DNA of 42,063 nucleotides from Prevotellaceae bacterium. Its GTDB lineage: Bacteria; Bacteroidota; Bacteroidia; Bacteroidales; Bacteroidaceae. The stretch is from assembly GCA_029218445.1 (NCBI GenBank), contig JAQXRI010000139.1, positions 1 to 42,063 of the forward strand, in the 5' to 3' direction. Both the position numbers and the translations under genes were made by a program. The stretch's first letter is position 1; every line of letters begins with the position of its first letter. Shown piece by piece: positions 1 through 6,361 of this stretch. Under the pieces are notes generated by a model. That model ran no database searches. It had not been told where the DNA came from and was given only the letters and a program-made list of their open reading frames with translations.

Positions 1-927
1 AACCGTGTTGATTATAAAATTCCTCTTCGCCCTTTCACCCTTTCAGAATGTGAGCAATACATGAAGAGCAGAAAGGTAAGTATGTCGAGAAAACAACTGG
101 TAGAAGGTTATATGATTATGGGAGGTGTGCCTTTCTATTGGAAAGCAATGCAAAAAGGGCTTAGTCTTGCACAAAATATCGACCAGAACTTTTTCACTCC
201 AGGTGGCGAGCTATACGAAGAGTTTGATGCGCTTTATGCATCATTGTTCAAAAGACCTGAGGGATATATCAAGGTGGTGAAGCTCTTGTCGGGCAAGCGT
301 TCCGGATTGACAAGGAACGAGCTTATAAAGAGCGGGAAGTTTGTTGACAACGGCAACTTCGGTCAGTTACTTATAGACCTTGAGAGTTGCGGGTTTATAC
401 GTTGTTACAATATTATTGGCAACGAAAAGAAAGATGCCGTTTACCAACTCATCGACCCTTTCACCATATTTTATTATGAATTCATGAGTGGAAATTCCCG
501 TAAAGACCCGCAATTTTGGTCGCATAGTCTGAATAAACCTGTTTATAATACATGGTGCGGACTGAGTTTTGAGCGTGTGTGTATGCTTCATGTTGAGCAG
601 ATAAAGCAAGCACTCGGTATTTCGGGGATTATTTCAGGTGTATATTCGTGGCGTTCTGTAAATAGCAAGCCTGGTGTACAGATTGACATGCTCATTGATA
701 GGGATGACGATGTTGTCAGCATATGCGAAATGAAATACACCTCAAACCCATGGGAGATGCAGGCATCTGACCTTGAAGACATATTGCGCAAGGAGGATGT
801 TTTCAAGAGGGAGTCGCGCACATCAAAGACCACTCATAAGGTTTTGGTAAGTGCAAATGGTGTGAAACGCAATGAGTATTCTGATGACATCCAAAAGATT
901 GTGACATTGGACGACCTGTTTAAATGA
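1..927 (+). CDS. ATP-binding protein, DUF234 C-terminal part (5' truncated by window edge)
   Basis: The frame is open from base 1, so this is the C-terminal 308 residues of a longer protein whose start lies outside the window; the ATG at 61 is internal. The residues before it (NRVDYKIPLRPFTLSEC) resemble the end of the AAA ATPase domain of the Bacteroidales family that pairs an archaeal-type ATPase domain with DUF234. A winged-helix-like segment follows (around residues 80-145), then a PD-(D/E)XK-like core with Asp229 in QIDMLID and Glu243/Lys245 in CEMKY. The P-loop is not in view. These proteins occur in many copies in Prevotella and Bacteroides; their cellular role is not settled. The family assignment is from recognisable motifs; a nuclease function would be inference. 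Confidence 0.8.
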   Translation, partial: NRVDYKIPLRPFTLSECEQYMKSRKVSMSRKQLVEGYMIMGGVPFYWKAMQKGLSLAQNIDQNFFTPGGELYEEFDALYASLFKRPEGYIKVVKLLSGKRSGLTRNELIKSGKFVDNGNFGQLLIDLESCGFIRCYNIIGNEKKDAVYQLIDPFTIFYYEFMSGNSRKDPQFWSHSLNKPVYNTWCGLSFERVCMLHVEQIKQALGISGIISGVYSWRSVNSKPGVQIDMLIDRDDDVVSICEMKYTSNPWEMQASDLEDILRKEDVFKRESRTSKTTHKVLVSANGVKRNEYSDDIQKIVTLDDLFK

Positions 928-1231
928 CACAGTGAAGGGATGTAGGTATATGTTTATGATGATTTAGGCATAGATTGATGTGGTGGCAGATGGGTGGCAG
1001 ATGAAAAAGGAAAATCACAGTTATGAAAGTGTGCCATTAGGGTGGTAGTGAGTTTGCCGCCAAGCAAGTCTATTGCAATGCCTGTTAGGTGAAAACGTTT
1101 TGTTTTGCATTATAATATGTTATATTATTACGAGAAAAACGCTGTTTTTATTGCTTCTTTTCAAAAAACACAGTAAATTTGCATGCGAAAAGGAGGGCGA
1201 CGGAAGAAATTAATCAATTTATTAATAACTT
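928..1231. other. Intergenic region with promoter and small inverted repeat
   Basis: These 304 bases hold no convincing gene. A direct repeat of GGTGGCAGAT lies near 980-1000. A perfect 7-bp inverted repeat ATAATAT/ATATTAT with a GTT loop lies at 1112-1128, just upstream of the promoter for the flavoprotein gene, and could be an operator, although AT-rich sequence makes such repeats by chance. Confidence 0.5.
1151..1181 (+). promoter_or_regulatory. Bacteroidetes-type promoter for the flavoprotein gene
   Basis: A TTG at 1151-1153 and TAAATTTG at 1174-1181 are separated by 20 bases, matching the Bacteroidetes primary sigma consensus (TTTG, about 19-21, TAnnTTTG). The predicted transcript starts near 1188, leaving a leader of about 45 bases before the ATG at 1232. 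Confidence 0.6.
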
Positions 1232-1855
1232 ATGAAAGTAATATTAGTGAACGGCAGCCAGCACAAGCAGGGCTGCACCTATACGGCTCTGAGAGAGGTG
1301 GAGGAAGTGTTGAACAGCTTAGGCATCGACACCGAGATGTTCTGGTGTGGCAACAAGGCAATAATGGGATGCGTGGGGTGCGGACACTGCGCCGAGAGCA
1401 AACGGTGCTGGAACGCCGACGACACGGTGAACGAATTTCTTGAGAAGGCTGAAAAGGCCGACGGATTCGTGTTTGGCACGCCCGTACACTTTGCCGGCAC
1501 GTCGGGTTTCATCAAGCCGTTTATGGACAGGGCGTTCTGCTCGAAGCAGTCGCTGTTTTTCAACAAGCCCGCAGCGGCCATCGTGAGCTGCCGAAGGGGT
1601 GGGGCGCAGGGCGCATTTGAAGACCTCAACCGATACTTCACCATTTCGTGCATGCCAGTGGTGTCGTCGAAGTATTGGAACGAGGTGCACGGCAACAAAC
1701 CCGAAGAGGTGATGCAGGACCTGGAGGGAATGCAGACCATGCGACAGCTGGCACGCAACATGGCGTGGATGCTGAAGTGTATCGAGGCGGGACGCAACGC
1801 TGGCGTCGAACTGCCCGAACACGAAAAGCCGATAAAGACAAACTTTATAAGATGA
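1232..1855 (+). CDS. Iron-sulfur flavoprotein-like NAD(P)H-dependent FMN reductase
   Basis: The 207-residue product has the flavodoxin-like fold of the NADPH-dependent FMN reductase / WrbA superfamily: an N-terminal beta strand and phosphate-binding loop (VILVNGSQHKQGCT) and a GTPVHFAGTSGFIKPFMDR segment typical of flavin binding. It carries a compact cysteine motif, Cys47-x2-Cys50-x2-Cys53-x5-Cys59, the arrangement known from archaeal and clostridial iron-sulfur flavoproteins (Isf), so a 4Fe-4S cluster next to FMN is likely. It is probably cytoplasmic and passes electrons from ferredoxin or NAD(P)H to an unknown acceptor. The stop overlaps a downstream ATG (ATGA at 1852-1855), showing former translational coupling to the broken transporter gene that follows. 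Confidence 0.85.
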   Translation: MKVILVNGSQHKQGCTYTALREVEEVLNSLGIDTEMFWCGNKAIMGCVGCGHCAESKRCWNADDTVNEFLEKAEKADGFVFGTPVHFAGTSGFIKPFMDRAFCSKQSLFFNKPAAAIVSCRRGGAQGAFEDLNRYFTISCMPVVSSKYWNEVHGNKPEEVMQDLEGMQTMRQLARNMAWMLKCIEAGRNAGVELPEHEKPIKTNFIR

Positions 1856-2760
1856 CACTAAATAAAAGCAGAAACAACACCTGACGAGTCACGCTGCTGT
1901 CGTTCCCCTATCTGCAGAAGATGGTGGGCGGAACGGAGGCTCACCAATATGCAGTGGTGGGTGTCGCACTGGGTGTGTTGGCTGCCGTGATGACACTGGC
2001 CTGCGGACTGCTGACCAAGGAAAGGCTGAAGCCGGTGAGGGCCGAGAAATTCTCGATGAAGCAGTTTGCCGACCTGTTTGCCAACAAGCCCTGGATTTAC
2101 CTCACGCTCATAGGCATCTGCACCAACTTCTTCAACGGCTTCAGGTATGCCGTGGCAGGCTATCTGCTGACCTACTGCCTTGGAGGCGAGATAACGGTGG
2201 GAGGACTGATAGTGAACTACACCGTGTTTATGACCTTTGGCGAGCTTACGTGCATGATTTTCGGAGGTCTGTCGCCTAAGTTTACCGAGATGGTTGGCTC
2301 GAAGCGCAAGGCCTTTGCGGTGGCTGCGGCAGTGTGTGTGGTGTTTTCGGTGGCGTTCTTCTTTGTGCCAATGAGTCCCGCCTACATTTGGGTGATGGTG
2401 GCCTTGGTGGTGCTCACTTCGGTGGGCGTAGGGCTGTATTCGCCGCTGCTGTGGTCGATGTATGCCGATGTGGCCGACTATGCCACTGAGAAGAACGGAA
2501 CGTCGTCAACGGGACTGATATTCTCGTCGGGCACTATGGCACAGAAGTTTGGCACGGCCATTTCTGGCTCGCTCGTGGCCTTGTTTTTAGGGCTTGCGGG
2601 TGCGAGCATGACAACCGACGACATGGGCAACGCTATAGTCGATCCGGCGTCGATAACCGACGGGGTACTGACGATGGTGTGGTCGCTGTTCTCGTTGTTT
2701 CCTGCCGCCATTGCCTTGATTATGGTACTGCTGATAATGAAATATCCGATAAAGAAATAG
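1852..2760 (+). pseudogene. GPH-family sugar:cation symporter remnant (C-terminal half only)
   Basis: From 1885 the frame encodes the C-terminal half of a glycoside-pentoside-hexuronide:cation symporter (MFS superfamily): a stretch from about TM6 through TM12, with a helix ending in LLTKERLKP and the family-like segment SPLLWSMYADVADYATEKNG. Intact members have about 450-500 residues and 12 helices; here only about 290 codons and about seven helices remain. An ATG at 1852 overlaps the upstream stop and starts a 10-codon frame ending at TGA 1882-1884, in the same frame as the transporter part. That looks like an internal deletion that joined the original start to mid-gene sequence, leaving a stop. 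Translation from the ATG at 1921 could still make a seven-helix fragment, but transport activity is unlikely. Confidence 0.75.
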
Positions 2761-2782
2761 GAGTTTTTTGGGGAGTTTTTTA

Positions 2783-2827
2783 GGAGTTAAAGGAGTTATG
2801 GAGTTAACTCCTAAACCCTTTAACTCC
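2783..2827. repeat. GGAGTT-repeat hairpin between transporter remnant and esterase gene
   Basis: GGAGTTAAAGG at 2783-2793 pairs perfectly with CCTTTAACTCC at 2817-2827, and an inner palindrome GAGTTAACTC sits at 2801-2810. The sequence from 2761 repeats GAGTT/GGAGTT six times at irregular spacing. No T-run follows on the plus strand, so this is a repeat element that may slow transcription rather than a clear terminator. Confidence 0.6.
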
Positions 2828-2844
2828 CAAATAAAAAAAGAATT

Positions 2845-3858
2845 ATGACTACAATGAAATTGAACATCGCCTTTGCCGCCTGCTGCTTGGCACTGTCGGC
2901 ACAGGCACAAAACGTGAAGAGTGACATTAAGGCTACGCTGAACAAGCAGGTGGCATTTCCGCAGACGGTGGCACCGGGCAACTATAGCGGCATAACGTGG
3001 TTGGGTGGAAATACGTATGCCGTGGTGAGCGACAAGGCCAAGAGCGACGGTTTTTTCATCTTCCACATCAACATCGACCCCGACACGGGACAGATTTCGC
3101 ACGCCTACTCAAACGAGTTCAGAAGCGCCGACAGGCCTAACCGCGACATGGAGGGCATTGCCTATGTGGAAAGCGACTCGACGATATTCATAAGCGGCGA
3201 GGAGGACAACAGGATAATGGAATACCGACTGAAGGACGGCGAACGTACAGGCCGACAGCTGGATATGCCCGACAGCCTCGCGGTGACAAGCCCAAACTAT
3301 GGCTACGAGTCGTTGACATACAACGCCAAGACACGACGATTCTGGACTGTGAGCGAAGGCATGCTGCCCATCGACGGCACTACGGCGTCGCCCTCGGTGA
3401 AGGTAAAAAACAAGTTGAGGCTGCTGTGCTTTGACGAAAACCTGAAGCTCGTGGCGCAATATCCTTACGAGATGGAGATGCCCGAACTGAAGTCGAACTC
3501 GGCTGAGCTGTATGCCATGGGAGTGACCGAGCTGTGCGCACTTGACGACGGCCGCGTGCTGGTGCTTGAAAGGGAGCTGTATGCTCCGTCGCTGAAGTTC
3601 GGCTCGTTTGTCAACTGCAAGCTGTATGTGGTTGACCCTACCGACGACTACTATTCAGACTTTCTGCACAAGAAGCTCGTGACAAGCTTCAAGACAAGCA
3701 TGACGGGACTGAAGAAAGACTTTGCCAACTACGAGGGCATGTGTCTCGGACCCAAGCTCAACGACGGCAGGCAGGTGCTGGTGATGATTAGCGACTCGCA
3801 GGCACAGTATAAGGGAGTGCTGAAAGACTGGCTGAAGACTATAGTGCTTGACTATTGA
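2845..3858 (+). CDS. Secreted phytase-like (esterase-like activity) domain protein
   Basis: The 337-residue product starts with a signal peptide (about residues 1-21, cleavage after AQA) and continues as a single beta-propeller-like domain of the 'esterase-like activity of phytase' family (PF13449). Typical features are SGITWLGGNTYAVVSD near the N-terminus, NRDMEGIAY, NYGYESLTYNAKTRRFW and NYEGMCLGPKLNDGR near the C-terminus, in which acidic residues alternate with propeller blades. The likely location is the periplasm or cell surface. The substrate is not known; phosphate-ester or carboxyl-ester hydrolysis is suggested only by the family name. It is separated from the next gene, murI on the other strand, by 16 bases and so ends convergently with it. 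Confidence 0.75.
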   Translation: MTTMKLNIAFAACCLALSAQAQNVKSDIKATLNKQVAFPQTVAPGNYSGITWLGGNTYAVVSDKAKSDGFFIFHINIDPDTGQISHAYSNEFRSADRPNRDMEGIAYVESDSTIFISGEEDNRIMEYRLKDGERTGRQLDMPDSLAVTSPNYGYESLTYNAKTRRFWTVSEGMLPIDGTTASPSVKVKNKLRLLCFDENLKLVAQYPYEMEMPELKSNSAELYAMGVTELCALDDGRVLVLERELYAPSLKFGSFVNCKLYVVDPTDDYYSDFLHKKLVTSFKTSMTGLKKDFANYEGMCLGPKLNDGRQVLVMISDSQAQYKGVLKDWLKTIVLDY

Positions 3859-3874
3859 CGCCTTTAGCGTGTGG

Positions 3875-4714
3875 TCAGCCAAGGGTGATGTTTCGCACGT
3901 CAACATGCTCGTGGAGGAATATCTGCGCCGACTCGCGGAACTTGTCGGGATTTTCGGTAGTAAGATATTCCACACGGCCATGCTTGGTGCATTGACGCTC
4001 CATTTCGGGATGGCGTGAAAGATAGTTTTTGAGGCTTTCGGCCACGTATTCGCCCTGTGGGATGATGCGTATGCCCGGGGCGGTGAACTTCACTATTTTG
4101 GGCATAAGCAGTGGGTAGTGGGTGCAGCCGAGGATGATGGCGTCGATGCTGGAGTCGAGGCGCATGAGCTGGTCGATGCGCTTCTTGACGAAATAGTCGG
4201 CACCGGGACTGTCGGCCTCGTTGTATTCGACCAACGGCACCCAAAACGGACAGGCCACGCCCGAAACGACGATGTCGGGATAGAGCTTCTGTATCTCCAG
4301 GGTATAGCTTTCGCTCTTTATGGTGCCTTCGGTGGCTAGCACGCCAATGTGGCGTGTGGTGGTGAGCTGCCCGATGACCTCGGCCGTGGGGCGTATGATG
4401 CCCAGTACGCGGCGCGAAGGGTCGATGTGCGGCAGGTCGTGCTGCTGAATGGTGCGCAGGGCCTTGGCCGATGCCGTGTTGCAGCCGAGGATGACGAGAT
4501 GGCAACCAAGCTCGAACAGGCGCACGACGGCCTGGCGCGTAAACTCATATACAACGTCGAACGAGCGTGGACCGTAGGGCGCACGGGCGTTGTCGCCGAG
4601 ATACATGTAGTCGTATTCCGGCAGCAGGTTGCGGACGCCGTGAAGAATGGTGAGGCCTCCGTAGCCTGAATCGAAGATGCCTATTGGTCCGGGCGCGCTC
4701 GACAATGTGGTCAT
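3875..4714 (-). CDS. murI: Glutamate racemase
   Basis: This 279-residue cytoplasmic enzyme interconverts L- and D-glutamate for peptidoglycan. The family signatures are clear: substrate loop DSGYGGL with Asp15 and Ser16, YLGDNARAPYG, and the two catalytic cysteines Cys78 in GCNTAS and Cys197 in GCTHYP. The length is usual for the family. Its ATG overlaps the stop of the preceding OmpH-like gene (ATGA, 4711-4714), so it is translationally coupled as the last gene of the bamA operon. Linking murI with bamA and the OmpH chaperones is a conserved Bacteroidales arrangement and ties cell-wall precursor supply to outer-membrane assembly. Confidence 0.97.
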   Translation of the reverse strand: MTTLSSAPGPIGIFDSGYGGLTILHGVRNLLPEYDYMYLGDNARAPYGPRSFDVVYEFTRQAVVRLFELGCHLVILGCNTASAKALRTIQQHDLPHIDPSRRVLGIIRPTAEVIGQLTTTRHIGVLATEGTIKSESYTLEIQKLYPDIVVSGVACPFWVPLVEYNEADSPGADYFVKKRIDQLMRLDSSIDAIILGCTHYPLLMPKIVKFTAPGIRIIPQGEYVAESLKNYLSRHPEMERQCTKHGRVEYLTTENPDKFRESAQIFLHEHVDVRNITLG

Positions 4715-5262
4715 TGCAGCATGTCTTTGATTTGTTGCGTCAGGCAGACGCTCTTGTTGGGGTTGATGTATGGGCAGGCGTCAGAGTCGGTGTTGACAAT
4801 GAGGTCGAGGTTGAGCTGCGCGCCAAGCTCGTTGAGGGCTTCCTGTATCTTGTTGTGCAGCGGGGCGTAGATGGCGCGTTCGGCTTCGGCCAGCAGTCGC
4901 TTGCTTTCCTCCTTGAACGCGATGTTCTTCTCCATCAGTTCCTGCAGCTCCGTCTGACGTTTCTTGAGAATGGTGGCCGGAAAGTCTTTCTGCCCTTCAA
5001 GAAAAGCCTCGTATTTGCGGTTGAACTCTTCCTTCACGCGCTGCATCTCGGCGTCGTATTTTGAGCGCAGCTCGCTAATGTCACGCTGGGCGAGAGCCAG
5101 GTCGGGCATTGCCGAGAACACCTCGTCGTAGCTGAAATAGCCTATTGTGGGCTGTTGTGGAGCCTTTGAGGAAGCCAGCGGTGTGAGCTTGACGTTCTGA
5201 GCTTGCACCGGCATGATGGCAGCCGATGCAAGCATAAGTATTGCAAGTATTGTTTTCTTCAT
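4711..5262 (-). CDS. OmpH/Skp family periplasmic chaperone (third copy)
   Basis: The 183-residue protein has a signal peptide (about 1-21, ending VQA-QN) followed by a long charged helical region that should form the coiled-coil tentacles of Skp/OmpH, which hold unfolded outer-membrane proteins in the periplasm. The motif IGYFSYDEVFSAMPDLALAQ matches the N-terminal strand of the family. It is longer than its two neighbours because of an insertion (about residues 25-40, rich in Lys, Ala, Pro and Gln) before the conserved core. The ATG shares one base with the previous stop (TAATG at 5260-5264), and its own stop overlaps the murI start, so all three are coupled. Confidence 0.9.
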   Translation of the reverse strand: MKKTILAILMLASAAIMPVQAQNVKLTPLASSKAPQQPTIGYFSYDEVFSAMPDLALAQRDISELRSKYDAEMQRVKEEFNRKYEAFLEGQKDFPATILKKRQTELQELMEKNIAFKEESKRLLAEAERAIYAPLHNKIQEALNELGAQLNLDLIVNTDSDACPYINPNKSVCLTQQIKDMLQ

Positions 5263-5759
5263 TATTTGATGCCGAGTTTAGCTTTTACCTGAGCCGTCAC
5301 GTCGGTGCTCAATGTGGTGCTGATGTAAGGAATGCCGCCGGCGTTGTCCATGATATAGACATAGCCTCCGGCCTGTCCCACCTGCTTGATGGCGTCGATT
5401 ACCTTAGTGGTGATGGCCTGCATCTTCTCCTGCTGAGCCTTGGCCAGTGCCTGCTGGTTGTCCTGATAGCTCTGGCGAATCTTCTGGTCCATTTCCTGCA
5501 GTTCGGTCTCGCGGCGCTGCTTGATGTTGTCGGGCAGTGTAGAGGCGTTGGTCTCGTAGTCCTTCAGCTTCTTTGAGAATTCGTCCTGCATGCTCTTCAG
5601 GTCGGCCTCGTACTGCTGTGCCAGCGCTTCTATTTCCGTCTTGGCCTTAGCGTATTCAGGCATGGCTTGTATTACTTCCTGCGAATTGACATGTCCGAAC
5701 TTCTGTGCCATGGCAGCTATTGGTGCCAGCATCAAAATCATTAAAAGTACTTTTTTCAT
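5262..5759 (-). CDS. OmpH/Skp family periplasmic chaperone (second copy)
   Basis: This 165-residue protein has a signal peptide (cleavage after AMA, about residue 18) and the OmpH core: FGHVNSQEVIQAMPEYAKAKTEIE, a Gln/Lys/Glu-rich coiled coil, and a C-terminal beta segment GGYVYIMDNAGGIPYI. This is the usual size for Skp relatives. It should act in the periplasm, delivering outer-membrane proteins to the BamA machine encoded just upstream in the same operon. The gap to the preceding OmpH gene is 31 bases and to the following one it overlaps by one base. Confidence 0.92.
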   Translation of the reverse strand: MKKVLLMILMLAPIAAMAQKFGHVNSQEVIQAMPEYAKAKTEIEALAQQYEADLKSMQDEFSKKLKDYETNASTLPDNIKQRRETELQEMDQKIRQSYQDNQQALAKAQQEKMQAITTKVIDAIKQVGQAGGYVYIMDNAGGIPYISTTLSTDVTAQVKAKLGIK

Positions 5760-5790
5760 TTTTTTCTATAAATAATTAATTATTAATGTA

Positions 5791-6300
5791 TCACTTATAT
5801 CCCAGCTTCGACAGCACCTCGTCGGAAATGTCAATCTTCGGGCTGCCAAAGATGATGCCGCTGTCGCTGGCACGGTCGAGCACAAGCTGATAGCCGCGCA
5901 TGTCGGCAATGTCCTTCACCACGTTGTATATCTCGTCCTGTATGGGTGCCATGAGGCTTGTGCGCTTTTTGTATAGCTCGCCCTCGGGTCCGAAATATTT
6001 GCGTTTCAGCTCGCTTGCCTCCTGCTCTTTCTGCATGATGGCGTCTTGCTTGGCCTTCTTCTGCTCCTTAGAGAGGAAGGCGACCTCGTTTTGATAGTTT
6101 TTGTACATGGTCTGAGCCTCGGTGTTGATGGCTTCGACCTCAGCCTGCCATTTCTTTGAAACTTGGTTCAACTGTTCGTTGGCACGTTCGTATGCAGGAA
6201 TGTTCTTCAGGATGTATTCCATGTCGAGAAGCGCAAACTTCTGGGCGTTGGCAACCATTGCCGTCATTGCCACAACAATCACTAAAAATATCTTTTTCAT
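5791..6300 (-). CDS. OmpH/Skp family periplasmic chaperone (first copy)
   Basis: The ATG at 6300 (MKKIFLVIVVAMTAMVANAQ) is preferred over a TTG two codons upstream at 6306 because it begins directly with the signal peptide. The mature protein has the family N-terminus FALLDMEYILKNIPAYERANEQL, a long basic and acidic coiled coil, and a C-terminal segment GYQLVLDRASDSGIIFG. At 169 residues it is full length. It follows bamA by 61 bases, the largest gap in the operon. It is the first of three tandem paralogues; the Bacteroidales usually carry two at this site, so one may have arisen by duplication. Confidence 0.92.
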   Translation of the reverse strand: MKKIFLVIVVAMTAMVANAQKFALLDMEYILKNIPAYERANEQLNQVSKKWQAEVEAINTEAQTMYKNYQNEVAFLSKEQKKAKQDAIMQKEQEASELKRKYFGPEGELYKKRTSLMAPIQDEIYNVVKDIADMRGYQLVLDRASDSGIIFGSPKIDISDEVLSKLGYK

Positions 6301-6361
6301 GACCAAAACTTTAAGTCTTTAATATTGTAATATTTTAATTCTTTAATTTCAGCAAAGCTGA

